A stretch of DNA of 53,674 nt from NCBI GenBank assembly GCA_011947345.1, contig JAAVTG010000547.1, forward strand, positions 1 to 53,674, written 5' to 3'. The translations under genes were made by a program, and so were the position numbers. Below the pieces are notes generated by a model that had not been told where the DNA came from, searched no databases, and saw only the letters and a program-made list of their open reading frames with translations. The DNA comes from Phytophthora quininea (lineage: Eukaryota > Oomycota > Peronosporomycetes > Peronosporales > Peronosporaceae). This document shows, one piece after another, positions 1-13,400 of the stretch. The first letter of the stretch is position 1; every line of letters begins with the position of its first letter.

Positions 1-3000
1 AAACTCGTTCCAGTACGAGTGCGAAACAGCGCTCACGCGCACGACCGGATCGACGGGTAGCACTAACACCGTAGCCACAACAGACTCCGCTTTGGTTTCA
101 CCCGTCTCGGTCTCGGTAGCCCATACGGTGACGTTCACGGTGAAAAAGCCCGTGAAATCTGCACGCGGTATGACGGTGAACGTCTGATCCGTGCGGAACA
201 CTGGCTGGGAGGCCAGTGAGGGCAGCGTTGCCATAGTACTGTCCCCACCCAGCAACAGATCTTTGGACGAATTGTCACCATAGACATAGAGCACTGCAGA
301 GCGGTTGACGCTCACTTGTGCCATCAACACCTCAGATCCATCCGTGTCAACCGTAAAGGCGGACAAAGAGACGAGAACGCCAACCAAAGGCTGCGAAGTC
401 GCGAACACCGGGCTGACGGCCACGGTGGGAGTGTGGCAAATGGCAGCCACAGTGATATTTACCGGGACCGGCGGAGATTGAGCGACGGCAACAGCGACAC
501 CAACGCTGGAGACCAGTGACGCCTTCTCCACCGACACGCTCCAAACCCTGAGACTAACGGATCCGCTGTACCCCGTCACCAGCGCGATCTCGATACTCCC
601 GTTCATGTCCACACAACCAGCCCTGGCAGCCACAACCAACTGGGAATCCGCGCCATAAAGCACTTGCGGCACGCTGCCATCTCCACTGTCAACAAACGGC
701 ACCGATGTGTTATCGTTTGACCGCCAAGTGACAGAGATCGCATGACGTATGAGCTCGCCGAGATCCACCACCAAGAACAGCGCCTCCGATCCGTCAGTGT
801 CCACCAACGATGCCGTGACCGAGTCACAGACTACGGCGCCATCTTCAACACTCGCGAGGAATACAGTCGAGACTGGGACCACACGGCTGTCCGAAGACCC
901 TACAATCAATACAGGGACGTCGGCCACGGCAGCGACGGTCACCGACACGGTCGTGAAAACTTGGACGCTCTCACCAGTCGCACTCTCGGTGCTTCTCACA
1001 GCAACTTGAACCGAAAAGACGCCCGCGAAGTACCGGTGCGGGAGCAGCGAAACACTGCGGTTGGTCGTGATCGAGACTGCAGGGCTCCGAGAGACGAGCG
1101 ACACCATCCCAGCCGCCGCAGGCGTGGCGATCGCCACGCCATCCACGCTGATGCCGTCCACGTACGCGGGGTCAAAGCTCATTTCCACCTCGATGAATTC
1201 AGACCCATCCCTGTCAGGCGTGGACGCTTCCACGATCATGAACGCGCCGCTGGTATCCTCCATTGTCGTCACCGCAGAGCTATTCAGCACCAACACAGGC
1301 GTATTCGGAACGGGCGTCACGACTACTCTGCACCTAGCAAAGCTAGCGACCGCCGACAGCGACCCATATCCACTGTCGCCTACCGACACTCTCGACACGA
1401 TTTTCATCGTCATGCTGAACACCTGCGCGGCATACAGCCGCGGCGCCACCGTCACCGAGCGATTTAACAGGCACGTTGGCTCTGCTGCAGGCAGGCACGA
1501 CGGGCTGTTGTTCCCATAGAAAGAGTAGCGCAAGTCGCCAAAGCGCACGCCCGCGCCCCACTTCGTGTCGGTGTCGCCAACGACCGCGACCCCGCCAACA
1601 CTCACAGAATCAATAGCACCACCGCCAACGATAGCCTGCACGCTCACCACATCCGCCAACTCACTCATCAAGCCCCAATCGGCCAGCCGGAACGTCACGC
1701 TCTGGTTATCCATCACTTGGAAGGACCGCACTGCAGCAATTCCGGCACCGATTATGCCTGCCCCAGCCTCCCCACCAGCGGCAGCGTCATGTTGGAGATT
1801 GCCGATTGACTGGTCTGCTTCAGAACGTCCGTCGCTGTCGTCGCCACAGAGGCCAGAAGGGGACCCGAGTACATCGGTCTCGCGCCTAAGGCGATGCGCA
1901 AGTGCGTGTCGGCAGAAGCGTTTCCAGTGCTGAAGACAGCGTACGCTCCGACGCCCCGCACGGCGACCGCACTGGTAGCTAACGCGCGGCTCGCTAAAGC
2001 CGACCCCAGTGCATTCGCCGGAGCGAGCGCCAGCATCGTCGACATGCCAGCGGCCGCCGGCTGACCCCACGAATCGTTCGCAAACACACCGTCAAACGAA
2101 AGCGAGAGCGGCTTCCCTGCCACCATGACCTCGTCGCTACTGGATGCAGCAAAACTGGTCGACGGAGCAAGCGGGCGTGGGTGAACCACCACGGGGAAAT
2201 TCACGACGACAATGCCCTCGTCGCCGCTTTCATACGCGCTTCGGTTCGGCACCTCCGTCACGCCGAACGGCACTGTCGTCACGACCGCGAACAAGCTCAT
2301 GTACCCGAACCAGTACTGGCGCGGCCGCACACTCACCACGTCGCGCAGGCTGTACGGGATCGCGTACACATCGACTCCTCCGAGCGACATCGGGGCCAAC
2401 CTCTGGATTCCTGCGTACACATCTGCCACCTGCGTCCGATTCTCCGCGTACAGTAAAATATGCTCGCGACTCACGACCTCTTCATACACATCCAGCCTCT
2501 GGAACGGCAAACGCACAAACTCGTTCCAGTACGAGTGCGAAACAGCGCTCACGCGCACGACCGGATCGACGGGTAGCACTAACACCGTAGCCACAACAGA
2601 CTCCGCTTTGGTTTCACCCGTCTCGGTCTCGGTAGCCCATACGGTGACGTTCACGGTGAAAAAGCCCGTGAAATCTGCACGCGGTATGACGGTGAACGTC
2701 TGATCCGTGCGGAACACTGGCTGGGAGGCCAGTGAGGGCAGCGTTGCCATAGTACTGTCCCCACCCAGCAACAGATCTTTGGACGAATTGTCACCATAGA
2801 CATAGAGCACTGCAGAGCGGTTGACGCTCACTTGTGCCATCAACACCTCAGATCCATCCGTGTCAACCGTAAAGGCGGACAAAGAGACGAGAACGCCAAC
2901 CAAAGGCTGCGAAGTCGCGAACACCGGGCTGACGGCCACGGTGGGAGTGTGGCAAATGGCAGCCACAGTGATATTTACCGGGACCGGCGGAGATTGAGCG

Positions 3001-6000
3001 ACGGCAACAGCGACACCAACGCTGGAGACCAGTGACGCCTTCTCCACCGACACGCTCCAAACCCTGAGACTAACGGATCCGCTGTACCCCGTCACCAGCG
3101 CGATCTCGATACTCCCGTTCATGTCCACACAACCAGCCCTGGCAGCCACAACCAACTGGAATCCGCGCCATAAAGCACTTGCGGCACGCTGCCATCTCCA
3201 CTGTCAACAAACGGCACCGATGTGTTATCGTTTGACCGCCAAGTGACAGAGATCGCATGACGTATGAGCTCGCCGAGATCCACCACCAAGAACAGCGCCT
3301 CCGATCCGTCAGTGTCCACCAACGATGCCGTGACCGAGTCACAGACTACGGCGCCATCTTCAACACTCGCGAGGAATACAGTCGAGACTGGGACCACACG
3401 GCTGTCCGAAGACCCTACAATCAATACAGGGACGTCGGCCACGGCAGCGACGGTCACCGACACGGTCGTGAAAACTTGGACGCTCTCACCAGTCGCACTC
3501 TCGGTGCTTCTCACAGCAACTTGAACCGAAAAGACGCCCGCGAAGTACCGGTGCGGGAGCAGCGAAACACTGCGGTTGGTCGTGATCGAGACTGCAGGGC
3601 TCCGAGAGACGAGCGACACCATCCCAGCCGCCGCAGGCGTGGCGATCGCCACGCCATCCACGCTGATGCCGTCCACGTACGCGGGGTCAAAGCTCATTTC
3701 CACTCGATGAATTCAGACCCATCCCTGTCAGGCGTGGACGCTTCCACGATCATGAACGCGCCGCTGGTATCCTCCATTGTCGTCACCGCAGAGCTATTCA
3801 GCACCAACACAGGCGTATTCGGAACGGGCGTCACGACTACTCTGCACCTAGCAAAGCTAGCGACCGCCGACAGCGACCCATATCCACTGTCGCCTACCGA
3901 CACTCTCGACACGATTTTCATCGTCATGCTGAACACCTGCGCGGCATACAGCCGCGGCGCCACCGTCACCGAGCGATTTAACAGGCACGTTGGCTCTGCT
4001 GCAGGCAGGCACGACGGGCTGTTGTTCCCATAGAAAGAGTAGCGCAAGTCCCAAAGCGCACGCCCGCGCCCCACTTCGTGTCGGTGTCGCCAACGACCGC
4101 GACCCCGCCAACACTCACAGAATCAATAGCACCACCGCCAACGATAGCCTGCACGCTCACCACATCCGCCAACTCACTCATCAAGCCCCAATCGGCCAGC
4201 CGGAACGTCACGCTCTGGTTATCCATCACTTGGAAGGACCGCACTGCAGCAATTCCGGCACCGATTGTGCCCCAGCCTCCCCACCAGCGGCAGCGTCATG
4301 TTGGAGATTGCCGATTGACTGGTCTGCTTCAGAACGTCCGTCGCTGTCGTCGCCACAGAGGCCAGAAGGGGACCCGAGTACATCGGTCTCGCGCCTAAGG
4401 CGATGCGCAAGTGCGTGTCGGCAGAAGCGTTTCCAGTGCTGAAGACAGCGTACGCTCCGACGCCCACGGCGACCGCACTGGTAGCTAACGCGCGGCTCGC
4501 TAAAGCCGACCCCAGTGCATTCGCCGGAGCGAGCGCCAGCATCGTCGACATGCCAGCGGCCGCCGGCTGACCCCACGAATCGTTCGCAAACACACCGTCA
4601 AACGAAAGCGAGAGCGGCTTCCTGCCACCATGACCTCGTCGCTACTGGATGCAGCAAAACTGGTCGACGGAGCAAGCGGGCGTGGGTGAACCACCACGGG
4701 AAATTCACGACGACAATGCCCTCGTCGCCGCTTTCATACGCGCTTCGGTTCGACACCTCCGTCACGCCGAACGGCACTGTCGTCACGACCGCGAACAAGC
4801 TCATGTACCCGAACCAGTACTGGCGCGGACGCACACTCACCACGTCGCGCAGGCTGTACGGGATCGCGTACACATCGACTCCTCCGAGCGACATCGGGGC
4901 CAACCTCTGGATTCCTGCGTACACATCTGCCACCTGCGTCCGATTCTCCGCGTACAGTAAAATATGCTCGCGACTCACGACCTCTTCATACACATCCAGC
5001 CTCTGGAACGGCAAACGCACAAACTCGTTCCAGTACGAGTGCGAAACAGCGCTCACGCGCACGACCGGATCGACGGGTAGCACTAACACCGTAGCCACAA
5101 CAGACTCCGCTTTGGTTTCACCCGTCTCGGTCTCGGTAGCCCATACGGTGACGTTCACGGTGAAAAAGCCCGTGAAATCTGCACGCGGTATGACGGTGAA
5201 CGTCTGATCCGTGCGGAACACTGGCTGGGAGGCCAGTGAGGGCAGCGTTGCCATAGTACTGTCCCCACCCAGCAACAGATCTTTGGACGAATTGTCACCA
5301 TAGACATAGAGCACTGCAGAGCGGTTGACGCTCACTTGTGCCATCAACACCTCAGATCCATCCGTGTCAACCGTAAAGGCGGACAAAGAGACGAGAACGC
5401 CAACCAAAGGCTGCGAAGTCGCGAACACCGGGCTGACGGCCACGGTGGGAGTGTGGCAAATGGCAGCCACAGTGATATTTACCGGGACCGGCGGAGATTG
5501 AGCGACGGCAACAGCGACACCAACGCTGGAGACCAGTGACGCCTTCTCCACCGACACGCTCCAAACCCTGAGACTAACGGATCCGCTGTACCCCGTCACC
5601 AGCGCGATCTCGATACTCCCGTTCATGTCCACACAACCAGCCCTGGCAGCCACAACCAACTGGGAATCCGCGCCATAAAGCACTTGCGGCACGCTGCCAT
5701 CCCCACTGTCAACAAACGGCACCGATGTGTTATCGTTTGACCGCCAAGTGACAGAGATCGCATGACGTATGAGCTCGCCGAGATCCACCACCAAGAACAG
5801 CGCCTCCGATCCGTCAGTGTCCACCAACGATGCCGTGACCGAGTCACAGACTACGGCGCCATCTTCAACACTCGCGAGGAATACAGTCGAGACTGGGACC
5901 ACACGGCTGTCCGAAGACCCTACAATCAATACAGGGACGTCGGCCACGGCAGCGACGGTCACCGACACGGTCGTGAAAACTTGGACGCTCTCACCAGTCG

Positions 6001-9000
6001 CACTCTCGGTGCTTCTCACAGCAACTTGAACCGAAAAGACGCCCGCGAAGTACCGGTGCGGGAGCAGCGAAACACTGCGGTTGGTCGTGATCGAGACTGC
6101 AGGGCTCCGAGAGACGAGCGACACCATCCCAGCCGCCGCAGGCGTGGCGATCGCCACGCCATCCACGCTGATGCCGTCCACGTACGCGGGGTCAAAGCTC
6201 ATTTCCACCTCGATGAATTCAGACCCATCCCTGTCAGGCGTGGACGCTTCCACGATCATGAACGCGCCGCTGGTATCCTCCATTGTCGTCACCGCAGAGC
6301 TATTCAGCACCAACACAGGCGTATTCGGAACGGGCGTCACGACTACTCTGCACCTAGCAAAGCTAGCGACCGCCGACAGCGACCCATATCCACTGTCGCC
6401 TACCGACACTCTCGACACGATTTTCATCGTCATGCTGAACACCTGCGCGGCATACAGCCGCGGCGCCACCGTCACCGAGCGATTTAACAGGCACGTTGGC
6501 TCTGCTGCAGGCAGGCACGACGGGCTGTTGTTCCCATAGAAAGAGTAGCGCAAGTCGCCAAAGCGCACGCCCGCGCCCCACTTCGTGTCGGTGTCGCCAA
6601 CGACCGCGACCCCGCCAACACTCACAGAATCAATAGCACCACCGCCAACGATAGCCTGCACGCTCACCACATCCGCCAACTCACTCATCAAGCCCCAATC
6701 GGCCAGCCGGAACGTCACGCTCTGGTTATCCATCACTTGGAAGGACCGCACTGCAGCAATTCCGGCACCGATTGTGCCTGCCCCAGCCTCCCCACCAGCG
6801 GCAGCGTCATGTTGGAGATTGCCGATTGACTGGTCTGCTTCAGAACGTCCGTCGCTGTCGTCGCCACAGAGGCCAGAAGGGGACCGAGTACATCGGTCTC
6901 GCGCCTAAGGCGATGCGCAAGTGCGTGTCGGCAGAAGCGTTTCCAGTGCTGAAGACAGCGTACGCTCCGACGCCCCGCACGGCGACCGCACTGGTAGCTA
7001 ACGCGCGGCTCGCTAAAGCCGACCCCAGTGCATTCGCCGGAGCGAGCGCCAGCATCGTCGACATGCCAGCGGCCGCCGGCTGACCCCACGAATCGTTCGC
7101 AAACACACCGTCAAACGAAAGCGAGAGCGGCTTCCTGCCACCATGACCTCGTCGCTACTGGATGCAGCAAAACTGGTCGACGGAGCAAGCGGGCGTGGGT
7201 GAACCACCACGGGAAATTCACGACGACAATGCCCTCGTCGCCGCTTTCATACGCGCTTCGGTTCGGCACCTCCGTCACGCCGAACGGCACTGTCGTCACG
7301 ACCGCGAACAAGCTCATGTACCCGAACCAGTACTGGCGCGGACGCACACTCACCACGTCGCGCAGGCTGTACGGGATCGCGTACACATCGACTCCTCCGA
7401 GCGACATCGGGGCCAACCTCTGGATTCCTGCGTACACATCTGCCACCTGCGTCCGATTCTCCGCGTACAGTAAAATATGCTCGCGACTCACGACCTCTTC
7501 ATACACATCCAGCCTCTGGAACGGCAAACGCACAAACTCGTTCCAGTACGAGTGCGAAACAGCGCTCACGCGCACGACCGGATCGACGGGTAGCACTAAC
7601 ACCGTAGCCACAACAGACTCCGCTTTGGTTTCACCCGTCTCGGTCTCGGTAGCCCATACGGTGACGTTCACGGTGAAAAAGCCCGTGAAATCTGCACGCG
7701 GTATGACGGTGAACGTCTGATCCGTGCGGAACACTGGCTGGGAGGCCAGTGAGGGCAGCGTTGCCATAGTACTGTCCCCACCCAGCAACAGATCTTTGGA
7801 CGAATTGTCACCATAGACATAGAGCACTGCAGAGCGGTTGACGCTCACTTGTGCCATCAACACCTCAGATCCATCCGTGTCAACCGTAAAGGCGGACAAA
7901 GAGACGAGAACGCCAACCAAAGGCTGCGAAGTCGCGAACACCGGGCTGACGGCCACGGTGGGAGTGTGGCAAATGGCAGCCACAGTGATATTTACCGGGA
8001 CCGGCGGAGATTGAGCGACGGCAACAGCGACACCAACGCTGGAGACCAGTGACGCCTTCTCCACCGACACGCTCCAAACCCTGAGACTAACGGATCCGCT
8101 GTACCCCGTCACCAGCGCGATCTCGATACTCCCGTTCATGTCCACACAACCAGCCCTGGCAGCCACAACCAACTGGGAATCCGCGCCATAAAGCACTTGC
8201 GGCACGCTGCCATCCCCACTGTCAACAAACGGCACCGATGTGTTATCGTTTGACCGCCAAGTGACAGAGATCGCATGACGTATGAGCTCGCCGAGATCCA
8301 CCACCAAGAACAGCGCCTCCGATCCGTCAGTGTCCACCAACGATGCCGTGACCGAGTCACAGACTACGGCGCCATCTTCAACACTCGCGAGGAATACAGT
8401 CGAGACTGGGACCACACGGCTGTCCGAAGACCCTACAATCAATACAGGGACGTCGGCCACGGCAGCGACGGTCACCGACACGGTCGTGAAAACTTGGACG
8501 CTCTCACCAGTCGCACTCTCGGTGCTTCTCACAGCAACTTGAACCGAAAAGACGCCCGCGAAGTACCGGTGCGGGAGCAGCGAAACACTGCGGTTGGTCG
8601 TGATCGAGACTGCAGGGCTCCGAGAGACGAGCGACACCATCCCAGCCGCCGCAGGCGTGGCGATCGCCACGCCATCCACGCTGATGCCGTCCACGTACGC
8701 GGGGTCAAAGCTCATTTCCACCTCGATGAATTCAGACCCATCCCTGTCAGGCGTGGACGCTTCCACGATCATGAACGCGCCGCTGGTATCCTCCATTGTC
8801 GTCACCGCAGAGCTATTCAGCACCAACACAGGCGTATTCGGAACGGGCGTCACGACTACTCTGCACCTAGCAAAGCTAGCGACCGCCGACAGCGACCCAT
8901 ATCCACTGTCGCCTACCGACACTCTCGACACGATTTTCATCGTCATGCTGAACACCTGCGCGGCATACAGCCGCGGCGCCACCGTCACCGAGCGATTTAA

Positions 9001-10490
9001 CAGGCACGTTGGCTCTGCTGCAGGCAGGCACGACGGGCTGTTGTTCCCATAGAAAGAGTAGCGCAAGTCCCAAAGCGCACGCCCGCGCCCCACTTCGTGT
9101 CGGTGTCGCCAACGACCGCGACCCCGCCAACACTCACAGAATCAATAGCACCACCGCCAACGATAGCCTGCACGCTCACCACATCCGCCAACTCACTCAT
9201 CAAGCCCCAATCGGCCAGCCGGAACGTCACGCTCTGGTTATCCATCACTTGGAAGGACCGCACTGCAGCAATTCCGGCACCGATTGTGCCTGCCCCAGCC
9301 TCCCCACCAGCGGCAGCGTCATGTTGGAGATTGCCGATTGACTGGTCTGCTTCAGAACGTCCGTCGCTGTCGTCGCCACAGAGGCCAGAAGGGGGCCGAG
9401 TACATCGGTCTCGCGCCTAAGGCGATGCGCAAGTGCGTGTCGGCAGAAGCGTTTCCAGTGCTGAAGACAGCGTACGCTCCGACGCCCCGCACGGCGACCG
9501 CACTGGTAGCTAACGCGCGGCTCGCTAAAGCCGACCCCAGTGCATTCGCCGGAGCGAGCGCCAGCATCGTCGACATGCCAGCGGCCGCCGGCTGACCCCA
9601 CGAATCGTTCGCAAACACACCGTCAAACGAAAGCGAGCGGCTTCCCTGCCACCATGACCTCGTCGCTACTGGATGCAGCAAAACTGGTCGACGGAGCAAG
9701 CGGGCGTGGGTGAACCACCACGGGAAATTCACGACGACAATGCCCTCGTCGCCGCTTTCATACGCGCTTCGGTTCGGCACCTCCGTCACGCCGAACGGCA
9801 CTGTCGTCACGACCGCGAACAAGCTCATGTACCCGAACCAGTACTGGCGCGGCCGCACACTCACCACGTCGCGCAGGCTGTACGGGATCGCGTACACATC
9901 GACTCCTCCGAGCGACATCGGGGCCAACCTCTGGATTCCTGCGTACACATCTGCCACCTGCGTCCGATTCTCCGCGTACAGTAAAATATGCTCGCGACTC
10001 ACGACCTCTTCATACACATCCAGCCTCTGGAACGGCAAACGCACAAACTCGTTCCAGTACGAGTGCGAAACAGCGCTCACGCGCACGACCGGATCGACGG
10101 GTAGCACTAACACCGTAGCCACAACAGACTCCGCTTTGGTTTCACCCGTCTCGGTCTCGGTAGCCCATACGGTGACGTTCACGGTGAAAAAGCCCGTGAA
10201 ATCTGCACGCGGTATGACGGTGAACGTCTGATCCGTGCGGAACACTGGCTGGGAGGCCAGTGAGGGCAGCGTTGCCATAGTACTGTCCCCACCCAGCAAC
10301 AGATCTTTGGACGAATTGTCACCATAGACATAGAGCACTGCAGAGCGGTTGACGCTCACTTGTGCCATCAACACCTCAGATCCATCCGTGTCAACCGTAA
10401 AGGCGGACAAAGAGACGAGAACGCCAACCAAAGGCTGCGAAGTCGCGAACACCGGGCTGACGGCCACGGTGGGAGTGTGGCAAATGGCAG
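1..10490 (-). repeat. Tandem array A: about 4.2 copies of a 2.51-kb (838-aa) unit
   Basis: The anchor ccatcaacacctcagatcc recurs near 319, 2835, 5339, 7852 and 10365, giving spacings of about 2516, 2504, 2513 and 2513. Copies are nearly identical apart from 1-4 base indels, for example ctgggaatcc at 641 versus ctggaatcc at 3157, ccacctcgat at 1187 versus ccactcgat at 3701, and gattatgcctgcccc at 1750 versus gattgtgcccc at 4263. Each unit codes on the minus strand for about 838 residues with three D-[TR]-D-G-S-E motifs spaced about 138 and 151 residues apart. The longest unbroken frames are at 4598-6751 and 7111-9093. Array A continues beyond the left edge. Confidence 0.95.
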
Positions 10491-13400
10491 AACCTGTCGA
10501 AGGCCACTCAACCGACACTGAGCGCGCGATCTCCACCTTCTGCGCCGGATTGTACTTGTCCTGGAACACCAACACCACAGACCCACGGAAGCGGCCTGCA
10601 AACGATGCCGCCGGGTACAACGCCAGCGTTCCTGTCTGCGACTCCGAAGCCGAGGTCGAGGTCGGAGCCGACTCATTCCGTGCCGCCACGGCCGTCATCG
10701 ACACATTCTTCAAGCGAACCACACTGCCGCCAGCAAACGCCTGCGCCTCGACGTACTCACCGCCGGACAACATAGCGCCGCGCACGCCCGACCGCACGTC
10801 GCGACTGCGAATTTCCACGTCCACGGACCAGTACTCCGACCACACGCTCGGACTGTCCGCCGAGTTCCCCAACACGTCCCAGTCGCGAAGCGACACCACC
10901 GCCGCCTCGTTCTCCGTGCTCTCCACACTCATCGCGTCCAATGCCGCGGCCTCCACCAGGGACCGAGGGTTCGGAATGCTCCGAATCAGGTGCCACACCT
11001 GCACCACCACCGCGCGCGACGACACCAAGTCCACCAGGGTCACGTTCGTGGACACCGTCACGCGCTGCGACTGGGCCGTGCGAGGCGCCAGCGACACCTC
11101 GGCCTGCTCCAGCCACCGCATGTCGTCCGACTGCAGCTCGCCGGCGACGTCCCACCCCTCGGCGCCGCGCACGCGGTGCAGCAACACGAACTTGCTCCAC
11201 GGCGGCACGCTCATGCTCACGCTGCGCACCTCCAGACGGGACCCACCCAGTGCCGTCGACGCGTGGCCCACTGCCACCGACACCGCCTGCTTCGGTGGCA
11301 ACGACAGTGTCTCGTTCGCAAACACCACCGTACGAAGCTCCACCGACAGCTCCGCGTCGCGTCGGTGCCACTCAACCGACACCGAGCGCGCGATCTCCAC
11401 CTTCTGCGCCGGATTGTACTTGTCCTGGAACACCAACACCACAGACCCACGGAAGCGGCCTGCAAACGATGCCGCCGGGTACAACGCCAGCGTTCCTGTC
11501 TGCGACTCCGAAGCCGAGGTCGAGGTCGGAGCCGACTCATTCCGTGCCGCCACGGCCGTCATCGACACATTCTTCAAGCGAACCACACTGCCGCCAGCAA
11601 ACGCCTGCGCCTCGACGTACTCACCGCCGGACAACATAGCGCCGCGCACGCCCGACCGCACGTCGCGACTGCGAATTTCCACGTCCACGGACCAGTACTC
11701 CGACCACACGCTCGGACTGTCCGCCGAGTTCCCCAACACGTCCCAGTCGCGAAGCGACACCACCGCCGCCTCGTTCTCCGTGCTCTCCACACTCATCGCG
11801 TCCAATGCCGCGGCCTCCACCAGGGACCGAGGGTTCGGAATGCTCCGAATCAGGTGCCACACCTGCACCACCACCGCGCGCGACGACACCAAGTCCACCA
11901 GGGTCACGTTCGTGGACACCGTCACGCGCTGCGACTGGGCCGTGCGAGGCGCCAGCGACACCTCGGCCTGCTCCAGCCACCGCATGTCGTCCGACTGCAG
12001 CTCGCCGGCGACGTCCCACCTCGGCGCCGCGCACGGTGCAGCAACACGAACTTGCTCCACGGCGGCACGCTCATGCTCACGCTGCGCACCTCCAGACGGG
12101 ACCCACCCAGTGCCGTCGACGCGTGGCCCACTGCCACCGACACCGCCTGCTTCGGTGGCAACGACAGTGTCTCGTTCGCAAACACCACCGTACGAAGCTC
12201 CACCGACAGCTCCGCGTCGCGTCGGTGCCACTCAACCGACACCGAGCGCGCGATCTCCACCTTCTGCGCCGGATTGTACTTGTCCTGGAACACCAACACC
12301 ACAGACCCACGGAAGCGGCCTGCAAACGATGCCGCCGGGTACAACGCCAGCGTTCCTGTCTGCGACTCGAAGCCGAGGTCGAGGTCGGAGCCGACTCATT
12401 CCGTGCCGCCACGGCCGTCATCGACACATTCTTCAAGCGAACCACACTGCCGCCAGCAAACGCCTGCGCCTCGACGTACTCACCGCCGGACAACATAGCG
12501 CCGCGCACGCCCGACCGCACGTCGCGACTGCGAATTTCCACGTCCACGGACCAGTACTCCGACCACACGCTCGGACTGTCCGCCGAGTTCCCCAACACGT
12601 CCCAGTCGCGAAGCGACACCACCGCCGCCTCGTTCTCCGTGCTCTCCACACTCATCGCGTCCAATGCCGCGGCCTCCACCAGGGACCGAGGGTTCGGAAT
12701 GCTCGAATCAGGTGCCACACCTGCACCACCACCGCGCGCGACGACACCAAGTCCACCAGGGTCACGTTCGTGGACACCGTCACGCGCTGCGACTGGGCCG
12801 TGCGAGGCGCCAGCGACACCTCGGCCTGCTCCAGCCACCGCATGTCGTCCGACTGCAGCTCGCCGGCGACGTCCCACCCTCGGCGCCGCGCACGCGGTGC
12901 AGCAACACGAACTTGCTCCACGGCGGCACGCTCATGCTCACGCTGCGCACCTCCAGACGGGACCCACCCAGTGCCGTCGACGCGTGGCCCACTGCCACCG
13001 ACACCGCCTGCTTCGGTGGCAACGACAGTGTCTCGTTCGCAAACACCACCGTACGAAGCTCCACCGACAGCTCCGCGTCGCGTCGGTGCCACTCAACCGA
13101 CACCGAGCGCGCGATCTCCACCTTCTGCGCCGGATTGTACTTGTCCTGGAACACCAACACCACAGACCCACGGAAGCGGCCTGCAAACGATGCCGCCGGG
13201 TACAACGCCAGCGTTCCTGTCTGCGACTCCGAAGCCGAGGTCGAGGTCGGAGCCGACTCATTCCGTGCCGCCACGGCCGTCATCGACACATTCTTCAAGC
13301 GAACCACACTGCCGCCAGCAAACGCCTGCGCCTCGACGTACTCGCCGCCGGACAACATAGCGCCGCGCACGCCCGACCGCACGTCGCGACTGCGAATTTC

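Noticed and set aside
742..9000. Recurrent plus-strand frames of 241, 152 and 86 codons in array A
   Set aside because: Same reason; they repeat once per 2.51-kb unit opposite the real minus-strand frame.
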